Shown piece after piece: positions 26,573 through 39,376 of a stretch of 64,000 bases of DNA. Position numbers and translations under genes: made by a program. The notes beneath the pieces were generated by a model that saw nothing but the letters and a program-made list of their open reading frames with translations, was not told where the DNA came from and did no database searches. The first letter of the stretch is position 1, and every line of letters starts with the position of its first letter. This DNA comes from Crotophaga sulcirostris (lineage: Eukaryota; Chordata; Aves; Cuculiformes; Crotophagidae), in NCBI GenBank assembly GCA_013397455.1, contig VYZB01000078.1:2373543-2437542 (forward strand), given 5' to 3'.

Positions 26573-27413
26573 CCACAGAATGGTTTGAGTTGGAAGGGAC
26601 CTCAAAGTTCATCCAGTTTCAACCCCACTTCCATGGGCAGGGACCCCTCCCACCAGCCCAGGCTGCTCCAGGCCCCATCCAACCTGGCCTTGAACACCTA
26701 CAGGGAGGGGGCACCCACAGCTTCCCTGGGCAACCTGTGCCAGGGCCTCCCCAACTATCATTGTGAAGAATTTCTTCCTAATGCTAATCTAAATCTTCCC
26801 CCTTTCAATTTAAAGCCATTCCCCCTCATCTTATCACTATTTGCCCTTGTAAAAAGTCCCTCTTCGGCTTTCTTGTAGAACTCCTGAGGGGGCGGGGGGG
26901 CTCTCTCCAGAGCCTTCCCTTCCCCAGTCTAAACAACCCCATCTCTCTCAGCCTGTCCTCATAGCAGAGGTGCTCCACCCCTTTGATCATCTTTGTGGCC
27001 CCCCTCTGGACCCATTCCAACAGTTTCATACCCTTCTTATGTTGGGGATTCCAGAACTGGACACAGTACTCCAGGTGAGGTCCCGCAAGAGTGGAGAACG
27101 GGGGAAGAATCACCTCCCTTGACCTGCTGGTCACGCTTCTTTTGATGTGGCCCAGGATACAGTTGGTCTTCTGGGCTGCAAGCACACATTGCCTGCTCAA
27201 GTTGAGCTTCTCATCAACCGGTACCCCCAAGCCTTTCTCCACAGAACTGCTCTCAGCTACATCATCCCCCAGTCTGTATTGAAACTATGGATTTCCCCAG
27301 GCCACCTGCACCACTCAGTTTGGTGCCATCTGCAAGCTTGCTGAGGATGTACTCAATCTCACTGCCTATATCACTGGTGAAAATAAACAGCACTGGTCCC
27401 AGTACAGACCCTA
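26573..27413 (-). mobile_element. CR1 LINE, reverse-transcriptase 3' part
   Basis: The minus strand reads CR1 RT blocks in 27242-26826: [47 protein letters not shown] and RLREMGLFRLGKGRL. The 3' end at about 26573 has the GGTTTGAGTTGGAAGGGACC consensus region. Upstream coding continues to about 27413, where another CR1 abuts it. The 3' untranslated part (GGGACCCCTCCCACCAGCCC) differs from the 194-1060 copy, so it is a different subfamily. Confidence 0.9.
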
Positions 27414-27610
27414 ATCACAGTATCACAGTATCACAGTATCACCAGGTTGGAAGGGACCTCTGAGATCATCAAGTCCAACCTATAAGCCAACACTAACACC
27501 ATCCCATCACCTAAACCATGGCACTCAGTGCCTCATCCAGTCTTCGGTTAAACACATCCAGGGTCAGCGACTCCACCACCTCCCTGGGCAGTGCATTCCA
27601 GTGGCCAATC
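27414..27610 (-). mobile_element. CR1 LINE, short 3' fragment nested against another CR1
   Basis: It starts with three TATCACAG units, then CAGGTTGGAAGGGACCTCTG, closely matching the 3' end of the 194-1060 element. It is 5'-truncated at about 27610 and lies directly at the 5' side of the previous CR1. Confidence 0.88.
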
Positions 27611-28571
27611 AATCAATGGTGCATTTTGGAGAAGACTCTGCTGAGCTGCAGCTAGAGATGAGCAAACAGTTGTGGTAGATGAAGAGCAGCTTTCTCTGAA
27701 TTAAAGGCAAATGAAGGAGCTCTGAAATCAGTAGAAGCCCCTGCTCACAGAATAGCTCAATAAAGGGAGAAAACCTAGTTCTACGTAGAAAGAGAAGAGC
27801 AGTGCAGTGCATTGTAAAGATGCGGTGAAGGACTGTAGAGTGGAAAACATGTAGGGTCTGAACTGTTGAAGAAACCACAATAGTGGAGCAAACACAGACT
27901 GAAAGCACAATTGGAGAGAACATGCACAGCAATCCAGTTGCCATGGACCATTTCTGGAGGGCCATCCATCCTGCAGCTGTCGACAGAAACTTCCATCTTA
28001 CAAACCCTGGTCCCAAGATTCAAGTTGGGTATGCTAACTGCACGACATATTGGCAGGATACACAAAAGGAAAAGGAGATAAGAAAACAGTATGCCTCGCA
28101 TTTACTCCCATTTCAGGATTGATTATTGGGACTTACTACTCTAAATACACCTGTTTTCTGGGACTCTTGTAGACCCAGAAGAATCTGTACTCGCATTGTT
28201 TTTCCATCTTACACTAGTTAAATGAAATATGTGTCTCTACAAAGCCTGGACTGTTGACTTGACCTTTCCATTTTCTTGTGTATTCTCACATTTAGGTGCC
28301 AAGATAAATGTTACTAATTTTTTTTTCATAACCCTCCCATTCTTTGTTTTAGTCATCCAGTAAGTGACTCATTCTTGTCATGGTCACAAGTTAGCTCTAC
28401 TGATATTCTCCCACCTGAAGTTCGTTGTATGATGACATATTGTCTTTCTCTGTTCTCAGAGGTCCTGTTCAGGCTGTTTGTTTTATGGGCATACGTACAA
28501 ACAGCCTCTTTTTGATCAATGTGCTTTTTCTGCTTATTAAAGGAAAGCCTCAAGAGCCTAGTAAGATAATT
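27611..28571. other. Unassigned stretch between CR1 copies
   Basis: A few overlapping open frames of 60-135 codons on both strands (for example minus 28016-27609) look like chance frames without recognisable domains. No repeat family recognised. Confidence 0.4.
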
Positions 28572-28709
28572 TTTTTCTTCACTGCCACAGTTGCAGGCAG
28601 CAATCAGGATGTCAGTCTTGATTGCCCCTCTGACTCTTACCCAGAGGCACTCAACCTGGTCATCACCAATCTCAACTCTTATGGCGTCAAGAGCTTCCTT
28701 AGGATACAG
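28572..28709 (-). pseudogene. CR1 ORF2 endonuclease fragment
   Basis: Minus-strand reading gives VECLWVRVRGAIKTDILI, matching the conserved APE-type endonuclease segment of CR1 ORF2 (VExLWVRxxG...DIxxG). Similarity ends about 30 codons later. Confidence 0.7.
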
Positions 28710-28711
28710 GG

Positions 28712-29228
28712 NNNNNNNNNNNNNNNNNNNNNNNNNNNNNNNNNNNNNNNNNNNNNNNNNNNNNNNNNNNNNNNNNNNNNNNNNNNNNNNNNNNNNNNNN
28801 NNNNNNNNNNNNNNNNNNNNNNNNNNNNNNNNNNNNNNNNNNNNNNNNNNNNNNNNNNNNNNNNNNNNNNNNNNNNNNNNNNNNNNNNNNNNNNNNNNNN
28901 NNNNNNNNNNNNNNNNNNNNNNNNNNNNNNNNNNNNNNNNNNNNNNNNNNNNNNNNNNNNNNNNNNNNNNNNNNNNNNNNNNNNNNNNNNNNNNNNNNNN
29001 NNNNNNNNNNNNNNNNNNNNNNNNNNNNNNNNNNNNNNNNNNNNNNNNNNNNNNNNNNNNNNNNNNNNNNNNNNNNNNNNNNNNNNNNNNNNNNNNNNNN
29101 NNNNNNNNNNNNNNNNNNNNNNNNNNNNNNNNNNNNNNNNNNNNNNNNNNNNNNNNNNNNNNNNNNNNNNNNNNNNNNNNNNNNNNNNNNNNNNNNNNNN
29201 NNNNNNNNNNNNNNNNNNNNNNNNNNNN
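28712..29228. other. Assembly gap (run of N)
   Basis: 517 undetermined bases within the CR1 copy. Reading frames drawn across it are not real evidence of coding. Confidence 1.
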
Positions 29229-29917
29229 AACAGCACCTGTGCTCCTGCCCCATCCATTAATCGGCCTAGATCCTTAAACTCCTTTTTAATTACCGTGGAG
29301 ACCTTCTTACCAATTTCATCACTGCTAGCCTGGACAGCCAACAAGGGATAATAATCCCAGGGCTGAATTAGATCCGGGAGTCTCTTAGCAATATCCTGTA
29401 CCTGGGCTTGAGGAAGGCAGCAGACTTCCCTATGGGATGGATCCGGCCTGCATATGGGACCCTCTGTGCCTTTCAGAAGGGAGTCACCTACTGCAACTCC
29501 CCTCCTTTTCTTTTTTGTACTGGAGGTTCTGATCGGCCTGACAGACGGAGAAAAGTTGAGAGGCTCCCCAGGTGAGTTTTCTCCATCACTCTCTTCAATC
29601 TGAGCCTCAAATTCCAGGACCCCAAACTTGTTCTGTAAGGGCAACTGGAAAGGTGGCATCTGGAAGGGAGTCAGAGGACGGGAGGGAGATCTATTACCCC
29701 CTCGAGAGCAGACCTGCTCCCGTTCCTCCTCACCACCCAGGTCACTCTGCTTAACCTGGTGAGGAGGAACACACGGCTCCTCCGCCCCCTGGGGAGGATT
29801 GCTGGGAGGAGAGAGGGTGCGACCCCACCAGTCTGTCTCCCTTTCACGGATACTCCTCAGCCTCCACCTGATCCTTGAGGGCTGCAACCATAAGAAGCAG
29901 ATCACAAGCCTGTTCAC
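29229..29917 (-). CDS. CR1 ORF1 fragment with GDSL-esterase-like segment
   Basis: About 229 codons without a stop up to the gap. A Pro/Glu-rich N-terminal part is followed by RRGVAVGDSLLKGTEGPICR, CCLPQAQVQDIAKRLPDLI and YYPLLAVQASSDEIGKK. GDSLL with the following spacing matches the esterase-like (SGNH-type) domain of CR1 ORF1 proteins. The open frame suggests a relatively young insertion. The C-terminal part is hidden in the gap. Confidence 0.8.
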
Positions 29918-30325
29918 ACCTCATGCAGGTGTTTCTTGGACTGTCCCCCGGCACCACGAGCAGGCTGAGGCATTCCCTGCAGCCCACGGCCTGGGCAGCT
30001 GCCCCCCTCACAGCGGCACCGTTTGGGCAGACTCACTCCTGGCAGCAGGGCTTTGGCTCGCCTGGGCACCCCTGTCAGTGAGGGGATTGGGAAAAGCCGA
30101 CCATGCCCACCAGAGGAGCCTCGCCTCGCCTCGCCTCACCTCACCTCGTGCCTGCTGCCACGTGGGCTGCCCACGTGACCGCTGCCACTTCCGGGGTTCC
30201 GGGGAGTCGCCCTGCCAGGGGCCTCTCCTGGGCCTCCCCGCTCTCAGGGGATTCTCTGCACCCCTTGATCGAGCACCCGGCGGCAGCACTGGCCAGTCCT
30301 GCTGCCGATCCGCGCTGAGGATCTT

Positions 30326-33300
30326 GTAACGGAAAAGAATGTTTGCTGTTCATGTGTTTTATTCTTGGTCATTCTCTGTCATTTGTTAACTGTCCTCCAG
30401 GTTCAGTCAGACTTCAGCTTTTGTAGGAAGGAACCGGTGGAGCCAAATATAACAGTATTCCATCTGGTTTTAGTGCCTGTTCATTAATAATTGAACTGGC
30501 ATCTGCTGTAACCTCAGAAATAACATTGAACAGACAACACAAAGGAACAGTCATCTAAGCTAATTACAGCCTGAAAAAGGTTTGACTTCTAGTCTGGCCT
30601 AAGTATCTCAGCTCTTTCCCTAGACAGTGGAAAGATGGTGGCTTGTTCTTTTGTAAAATCACCGTCTAAGGCAACTGGACTGTATCGTATACTGGCAGTT
30701 CTTACTTCATCTCTCTTTGATATGGACAAGTAGTCAAAAGTGGATGTCAAGTTTTCACATGGCCAATGTTAAGTGAGATGAACAGTGCATGTACTAATCT
30801 GCAGTCAGTATTATCAGAGGAGCCAGATTATTTTTTAATTGAACCCTACCACATATCATCACCTGTTTTAGACACTAGAATTTGCCTTCAGCCATTTTTT
30901 TTTATCCTCCTCTGAGTAACAGATCTACAGTTTCTCTTGCTGATACTGTAGCCCACTTATAATCTTTCTGGATCTAGAATGAATTCAGGATAGAAAAAGG
31001 CTAGGGTTTAGGCTGCTTAAATCTCATATAACAACTACATTATTCCTTTGAGTCATGAAACAGGGAACACCTCACAGAGGTAGACTTTCATTCAAAGACA
31101 TCATCGGTTTCATTCTTAGAAGCTCCCTAGCAAAAACACCTAAAGTTAATTCATTGCTTAGCTTCAAGAGAACTGATAAAAGTATCTAGTCCAAAACATC
31201 CTTTTTGCTTGTTTCCAAAGCAGTTGAACCAGCTCAGGCCAAAAGACACTGTCCTCTCTCCCTTGTAGCCTTTTCAAGAGCTGGATGCCTCATTATTAAA
31301 CATCACTTCAGCAAGACAAGGCTAAAAGAAGTGCCAAAATACTGGACCTCTGTCGCCCTCCAAAGGTTGTGATAAAACCAGTCTCTGACTGATAGAACAG
31401 CCACACTGAATGTAATGGCATTCTTGAGGATTACAAACTTCTTATCAACAGAGAAGTGTTTTATGTACCTTAGTAAGTAGCAATCAACATTCCAAAGCAC
31501 TGCTGAGAGTCAGAATAGCCCATTCCTATTTGTTTCTCATATGCTGCAGTGTCAATTCTCAATCTCAAAGTCATTCTCATGCGAACTCCACTGAAGCAGA
31601 TTAACATCTAACAGCATAACTAACAGTTGAAGCACCTGACCCTGTAAACACTTTCAACTTGTAACGAATTATACAGCTGTGCACTATGTGCCTTTTTGCA
31701 GCAACCACCAGACATATTAAATCACAAAGTCTGTAGAACCAGAAAGCTAAAGGAATTGTTAATTTGATTTCTGCCTCTTGCACTGGGCTAGTAATATTGA
31801 TTTATTCATACTCATTCACACATTTCCCTTTTTTTCCTCTAGGGTGGTTCCTTCAGGCTAGTGCAAGGCTAACTGAGACTTGCGATGTTTGTGTAACTCC
31901 AAACCATAAACAGATGCCACCAATTAGCTAAACAAAGGGAAATTACCTCTTTGGTATGAAGGGCATCATCCTGAAAGCCTGACTCATACAAGATCTCTTA
32001 CCATCTAACTCCTACAAGGTTATTTATCGTGACATTCTTCTTGTTTATGTTGTTTTACAACTCAGAAAGATAGGGAATAAAAGCGTGAATCCTGTCACTT
32101 CTGCCATCTGAGGTGGGTGACTCCCACTCATTGCCTATATAGAAGAAGGTGGGAGGGAAGGTGGAAGGGAACACCAGTGATTTGGATCTATAGCCCTTCC
32201 CTTGACTGTGTAATAAGTACCTCAGGCTTGGATTTGTCATTGAAATAAAAACCAGTAACAGACTGAAATAGCCTTCCATAGGCCAGTGCGGAACAGCAGG
32301 GTTGCAGTAGCCCTTTGGAAGATGGAAAAGTCATGTGGACTGTGGAGAAAGGCAGCATCCTGTTGGATCAACTATTAATACTGTAGCTGGAAAAAGAGAA
32401 CAAATATCATGATTCACCAGTTCTCTTGTCAATGATAGTGGGCTAATCTGGACGCAGCTGTGTAGTCCTTTGTTTCCAAGGTCCCAAATGCTATTTACAT
32501 TTATGTTTTCTTCTGATGCTACAGACACTGCTGATGTGCTCAAGTGCAAATGAAAATCCAAAACATCACTTTTCGTCTCTGTTCTGTGGCAATCCATATC
32601 AACAGAACATTTCTGTACTTGGCCAACTTTGTCAGGCAGATAACTAGCTACCAACAACTAAACAGGCATATATGTATGGACCAAGGGTAGAATGGTAGCT
32701 AAATGGCAAAAATCCTGACATGCCAGAAAGGGTAGATAACCAGGAGATACTGTCAGGTCAGGACTGGTGGCCCTTGACCTGTGATGTTAGTATCCACAGA
32801 AGCAAGGCACTGCTTGGCCTGTGCTGAGGTCAGGAGATTCCAAACTCCCTCATTGTTCTTCTTCCAGCTGAGATCCAAAGTGGAATTTAACCTACCAGAA
32901 GAGATCAAACAGTCACATCCCAGTTCCCCTCTGCAGTGATACCATTTGATTCCTTTGTGTACATTATTCCTAATGTCTCATTTCCCTCATCCTTTTAAAC
33001 CATCACATAAAATCATGATGATCCCTTCATCCCCTCATAACAAATCTCTGAATAGGGACACACACAAATAATTCTTCTTTTGTTCTTTTTCCCCTTCAGC
33101 TACTTATTTCTTCCTGCCATTTTCTTTAGGTTTTATACTCCCAGTGGAGCTCTCACACCCTCTCCTTTATCCTCAGCTCCTGTTCTGCTACTGCCCTCCA
33201 GACTTGTTCTCTTTTCCACTGTGCTCATCCCTGCATGCTCGTTCCACAAAAAAATTCCTGATCTAAATGAGCACTCATGAACAGAGCATGTGCGAGTCTT

Positions 33301-36300
33301 CCTACACAAATTGAAAGGGAGGATCACCCAGTTCGAATAGAAGGTCGCAGGCAGCTGTGTGCTAGGGAGGAGGGGAAAGAAAGGAACAGAGAATTTGTTT
33401 TCCTAATCACAAAGTTTATTGATTAAATCCTAGAAACACTTCCCACTAACTTCAAACTTTATGATTGACAACAAACTTTGATGGATCTAGGTAGAACCAA
33501 GAAAATGAGGTACGATGTGCTTAGGACTCTACATACGTGGATGGGGGAGACAAACTATCCTGGCCTACCGCACCCAAATCTTCTCTCCCCTTACTCCACA
33601 TTTGTTTCTAGTTCTTCTTTTCCTTTAGTAAAACCCATTAACTGTATCCTGAGTGAATGGAGAAGGTCCTCAGCGCTGCTTTATGCAGGTAGCACAGCCA
33701 GAGACAGAAGATACTTTCGTAAGCACCCAGAAGAGGAGGCAAGCTGTAAGGTTCATTGTCAAGTATCCAGCTTACAAACTGCAGCAAAGTTGGTGCTAAG
33801 CTGCCCGCAATGGATACTGTGTTATCAAAGCTGCTACTGCCTTCCCTTGGAGGGGTTCTGTGTCTTTACAGGGGAAGGACACACGCTCGCTTTTGACCAG
33901 ACTTAAGACAAACCCCGCAATTTGGTGATTTCCAGACAAAACAATGGCACAAAGAAGAAAATATTCAGAAAAAAGTTAATAATGAGAGTAAGGCTTTTGA
34001 TCCTATTTAAAGTTTCATCTTTTCTAGTCACATTGCCTGTAAGGACTGTCTTTTTAATGGATCGCAGCTTTACAATTACCAGGAAATACTCTTGTGAGCT
34101 TTCGAGAAAAAGCTTTACAAGGACCTAGGCAGGCACTGGTTCCCCTCATGAGGAATACACTTAGTTTTTTCCGGGTAATTCTTTAGTTTAGAAAGTTGAA
34201 AGAATAAAACATACCCCACTGTACAAAAAGAAAGTAAAATCTCTAACTTGCATATTTTTGCAGAGCCAAAAAAAAAAGGAAAACACTTGAAGTTTGAGTC
34301 ATAAAAGACATGTAGGTACTACACAGAAAAAACAACCAGTGCTCTACAGGGACCAGAATATGCTGAGGAGACTATTAAATTCTTTGGTAATTTTTAAAAC
34401 AGTTTCATCCCTTTTAGAATTATCACCAAATAGCCTTTCTGTCTTAACATGCACAGAGAAAATCTGCTGTGCTCTGGGGACAAACAAGCGTTACATACTA
34501 CGTCTAGCTACGTGACAGCATGATAGCCTCAAAGCTTGCATGAAAGTTATCATATAAAAAGAAGATCAAACTTTCTGGCTGGCCTTGTTTAAGTTTTTAC
34601 ATAGAGATAGTCACAGATTCTCTCATTTGAGTCTTTATATCTCATTTTTCCATTATCAATGAATGTTTTTGAACCAAAATGACATCACAAATAATTCTTC
34701 ATTGTAACAGCAACCCTTAAAAGCAAAAAACAAAGAAAGTGGAAGATGAACATCTGAAGCTAAGCATCTTGAAAAATATATACAATATGTACAAGGTACA
34801 CTTACTAGACAGGAAACATAAAGCATATTTTGAATTTGCCATAGTAGAACAATAACCAATTTTAACAAATTGCCTACAGTTTTAGAACATATACAAATGC
34901 TCCATAATCAGTGACCTTAACAGCAACACTCATCTGCCACCCAGTGTCCATTTGCCTTTTTTTCCATCCTGTGAAAACACACAATATGAAGTCTGTAGAA
35001 GACCAACAGTACTACCTGCCAAGATTAACTCTACATTATTATTCATGTTCTATTTGAATGTCACTTGCAAGCTAGACTACTACTAGAAATAAAATCAGGG
35101 TAAAGGAACTAAAGCAACTGATCCTAACAAATTATTCTATTAGTTTTCTCAGAAGAGGGATTTTTTTTCCTGTGTAATCAATAATATATCGGAAACGATG
35201 GAGTAGAAGGAAATAACATTGGAGGACGTCCTGAGATTCATGAGGGAGAGAAAGCTGGGGGAAATGGTATGAAACTAACACCCACCAATATGCTTTCCAG
35301 TCTCAAATTAACTAGCATGTAGAAAAATATTTACTTACCTATTACTTGAAGGCACAAGCTGTGTTAATTCAAACTTTGTTACATTACCTAGAAGGTGAAA
35401 AATAGATTATAGCAGTTTTACTACAGTTTTTACTGTTTACTGTTTACTCCTGGGACACGAATAAAAAACAAACCTTACAGGAAGGGATGGAGAAAGGACA
35501 GTAAAGGAAACAGAAGAGCAAAAAAAAGATAGAGGAGAAAGAAGATAGATGTAGAGCTAGTCCATTATAATTCACAACATTCTTCTTTGGTTCCTGGACT
35601 GTTTATGCAAGTATTATTAATATTAGAATAGAAACACGTGGAAAAGAATTATCAGCACAAGGTAACTCTTGTTTTTGGCACCTGATTGATTTGTAATTGA
35701 CACCTGATTGATTTATAGGCCAATGGGATAGTCAGTGGCTTTTGGCTTCACCTTCTGTTGACTTTACAGAAGCTAAGGGATGAAAACATTTTAAATTAAT
35801 GCAACACCTGCTATTGTAGGAAAGACTAAAAAGTCTGGCCAAAGGATATTTGCAATGATGAAACAGAATGTAGACAGATCGTTGTTATAGATAATTTTTT
35901 CTCTCCCTCTGCCCCCCCTCCAAAGTGATTATAGACAAAGGAGGTGTAAGGAAGTTTTCCTGTATGTTTCTAAGTATTATGTAAAGATTTTCCAAATATC
36001 TTATAAAAATAAAATTAATTAAGATATGTAATGTCTTTTAAGAAACAAATTCAAATGCAATTACCTGTATTTTGGTCTTGTTTATTTTACTGCAATGAAT
36101 TACGTCTTATTCAAAGACAGTATTCTCATGCCTTGGAGTGAAATTCTGACCCTTCTGAAATAAACGGGAACGTTACCACTGATTTTATTTAGGCATTCAT
36201 GCTGGACATTCAAGCTGTCTGAAGATGCTGCCCTTGGCTGCATCCCACATATTTTATCAACATTGACTGCATTTTGTTTCTTTCAAATGTGCCAACATCC

Positions 36301-36850
36301 TTCTTCAAATGATATCAGTGTTTTCAGAGAAGATTTTAGCAATAATTTTTGAGAATGCTGTGCAAAGTTATGTTTACCCTAAGAAAATGTTTTGCTTCAT
36401 TTTACTAATGACGGTCACAGGCACAAAAACACATTAATGTGAGGTAAGAAAAATGATGAACTTATCTGACATCTATTTCATGATAATTACTTTGATGGTC
36501 CTCTTATGGACAGGTAAGGTAACCTGAGGTAACCCTCTTCTTTCTGTAGAAGAGGGTTGTATCACCCACTTCTGGCCAGAACATGTCTACAGGCTTTTAT
36601 TGCAGAGAGGCTGAAGTGTCATGTGTTGAGGGCTGTGTTCCTCTTGAGACAGGATCAAGTCTTAATGAAAATCATGCTATGTACCTTTCAGATGTATTAA
36701 CTATGTACTTTTTCACGTCTGTCGATAACAACCAGGGGGGAAAGGGAAAGTATGTCCCTCAAGGAAAGGCCTGGTGTGAGCCAGATGCAAAGAATTTTAG
36801 AGAATTTTAGTTTGAAAAAGAATGGAGGAGTCTGAAAGAAATAGATAAGG
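30326..36850. other. Long stretch without recognised genes
   Basis: No exon of SPATA6L or PLPP6, no LTR and no CR1 was recognised. The longest open frames are plus 33478-33906 (142 codons) and minus 32657-32331 (108 codons). Neither has a recognisable domain or splice context. A short duplication of CACCTGATTGATTT occurs at 35679-35692 and 35701-35714. Confidence 0.5.
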
Positions 36851-36871
36851 AAGATACTGTTCCTCTAAACT

Positions 36872-39376
36872 TTGTCTATTCCTATTTTGCAATGCTTTCA
36901 GCTGCTGGGAACATTAAGTAAGAAAGAGATTATACAGAGACAGAGAACAGGAGGTGGCATGTCCCCAAACATGGAACCACAACAAATGGATCAGAGGTTG
37001 GAGGCCCTGGAGGTGATTGTGCAGGTGCAGCCTCAGAAGCCAAGCCCAAGACGGGAGGCCCTGGTGGTCAATGTGGCATGCAGTTACAGCAGGAGTGTCA
37101 AGGGCCAGCTCTTCCACAAGTAACTGTGTAGGTACAGCCACAGAAGTGGGGACAAAGAATGGGGACTAGGTCACAGTGCAGCTGCGGTTGGACCATGACC
37201 CAAAAGTAACCTGCCTTCAGGACCAAGGTGAAGAAATGTTAGGGAATGGAGAGTATGTGACCTCAAAACAATATCAGGGAGAGCCAAGGGCAAGTTCTGA
37301 AGGTGAGAGGGAACTGGCTGTGGTGGAGCAAATACCACTGGGGACTTTGAGCCAAAAGCAGGATCAAGAAAAGGTGACAAAACCCCATCAGAAACAGAGA
37401 CAAAGCCAGGAATTGTTATTGCAAAAATGAGGAGTTAAGTTGGAGGAATTGTTATTGCAAAAATTGTTATTACAGGGTAAAGAACAAGGATATGAGGCAA
37501 CTACTGTAACTTCTTTTAGTGTTTCTATCTGGAAAAAGTTAGGCAATAAATTGTTTGACTGTGCCACACGGGGGGCCAAAGACGGTGCAGCACTTCTGAT
37601 GAAGATGCGGAGTCTGCTTTTATGAGACTCTGAAAGACTTTAAAGTGCAACGAGATCAGGCAGAGGACATTGCCTCCACTTCTAATACCATGCAAAGTCC
37701 TGCACCCCTGGTGCTACTCCCTTCAGAGAAACAGACACAGGGGAATAAACAAATTATGGATGCAAAGGGAACAATGGGGAATGTAATGCTAGAAAGGGAA
37801 AAGATTGTTTATTCTGGAGTATGCCTTAAAACCTATGAGCTGCAGAGGAGGGTGAAGCTTTGGGTGGATTCTGATAATGAGATGTACACAAAACGCTCTT
37901 TGGCAACTCGTGATAGAACTTATAAAACACCCACAGAGCTGATGGGTGAACTAGAACCGGTGCCCTCAGTTGACACCGGTAATTCAGCTTTGGTGAAGTG
38001 ATTGGCTCCGCCACCTCCTCCTTCAGATGGGGGGGAGGCTCAGCACTATGCGAACCCGTTGTTGTATCCCCCACTCCCAGATGAAAGGCCTGATGATTGG
38101 AGTGATTTGATGAATGAGGGTGGGGAAAAAGAAAATGAGCAGTAAAGTGGAACAATTGGAGAAACCTCCTGGGGTTCCCTCTTGCAGAAAGATGTCTCAG
38201 TAACGGGATTTGCCTCCATCACGTATTACTGTTCATCCATATAATCCTCTATCCTTTTGGCAGAAGGTAAAAGCACGGGCTTTGCAGGAAGGAAATTGGG
38301 ATTTGTCTGAGGCAGTAGACACCCCAGTGACGGAACCCACTGCCAATCCTTCTATATCAATGGCCTTTCCTGTTGTAAGGAGGGACCCAGCACGAGGGAT
38401 AATGGACGAGCACAAAGCATAATCATGGAAGGTAATCCAAGATTTGCAAAAATGTGTGGCGCAGTATGGTCCAAATTCTCCAGTGACTATGCAATTAATC
38501 AGACTGTTAACTATGGAAGAAATGACACCTTATGACATTGCTATGATAGCGCAAATAATGTTTCAACTGGTGAAATATACTGCTTTTACAACAATATGGG
38601 TGCAGAAGACTGAAGCCCAAGCACTTTGAAATTTACAGTTTCCGCGAGATGATGTGCGTTTTGGTAATGGTTCAGATGTGCTATCAGGAACGGGACAGTT
38701 TTCTAACCCATAACATTAGGCACAGTGGCATCCATTGGTTTTAGAACAGGTCAAGGCTGTGGGTATCGAAGCCCTAATATGGACAGCTGAATTAGCTGAA
38801 CCTAAAGCAAAATACACCACAATTCAACAGGGGATTAAAGAACTGTTTTTACAGTTTGTTGAAGAGTTGCAAGCTGCAGTGGAAAGACAAGTATTTGACA
38901 GGAATTTAAGGACTATGTTAGTAACTCAACTTGTGAGAGATAAGGCAAATGCCAATTGCCAAAAAATTATTGAGGCATTGCCAGGGGACCCCACTCTGGA
39001 CACGATGATACAGGCTTGTGCCAAAGTGGGATCTGTAGAGCATAAAATGGCAGCCCTGGCCATGGCCATGGCTGCTATCAAAACAAAAGACCAGATATAC
39101 TTTACTTGTGGCCAGAGTGGGCACATTAAAGCAGCGTGTCCTAATAAATATAAAATGGGTGGGACGCCTGGAATGGCAGGAGCGGCAGGAGCGGCAAGGA
39201 TCATGTGTCATAAATGTGGAAAAAATGGCAACTTTGCAAAGCAATGTCAGTCTAAATTTCATTTAAATGGCCAGCCCTTGCCACAGGGAAATGGTACAAA
39301 GAGCGCGAGGGGGTGCGCGCAGACACAAGTAACTGCCACGTCAGCAAACAATCCATGGATTCTTGGCAGCTGGTAA
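36872..39376 (+). pseudogene. Endogenous retroviral gag remnant
   Basis: The matrix/linker part is broken over several frames (36872-37123, 37176-37430, 37440-37625, 37645-38001). The capsid-nucleocapsid part stays in one frame from 38210 to 39376 with stops at 38420, 38627, 38711 and 38717. Capsid blocks include PYNPLSFWQKVKARALQEG, the major-homology-like segment around IKELFLQFVEELQAAVERQ, and IQACAKVGSVEHKMAALA. Two CCHC-type knuckles follow, both with a lost ligand: Tyr (TAC 39098) replaces the first Cys of knuckle 1, and Asn (AAC 39230) replaces the His of knuckle 2. Capsid style fits betaretrovirus-like class II elements. Confidence 0.82.
37409..37475 (+). repeat. Two 20 bp direct repeats in gag linker
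   Basis: GGAATTGTTATTGCAAAAAT occurs at 37409-37428 and 37445-37464 (period 36), followed by a partial third copy (ATTGTTATTAC). Confidence 0.8.

Larger units (their letters stand above)
28572..30325 (-). mobile_element. CR1 LINE with 5' region and ORF1 retained, interrupted by an assembly gap
   Basis: On the minus strand there is a GC-rich 5' region (about 30325-29920, with CCTCG/CCTCA pentamers near 30121-30150). It is followed by an open ORF1 (29917 into the gap) and, after the gap, an endonuclease fragment of ORF2 (28709-28572). The usual 3' end is absent: similarity stops near 28572. This is the reverse of the usual 5' truncation of CR1 copies. Confidence 0.82.

Noticed and set aside
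27609..28122. Overlapping frames on both strands, considered as an LTR or gene
   Set aside because: No TG...CA ends, no retroviral motif and no domain were found.
28679..29351. Long open frames on both strands spanning the first N run
   Set aside because: They are open only because N codons were counted as sense. Only the parts outside the gap were used.
32331..32657. 108-codon minus-strand frame considered as a SPATA6L exon
   Set aside because: No convincing match to SPATA6L and no clear splice sites.
33478..33906. 142-codon open frame on the plus strand
   Set aside because: No domain, no splice or promoter context, and amino-acid composition typical of chance translation.
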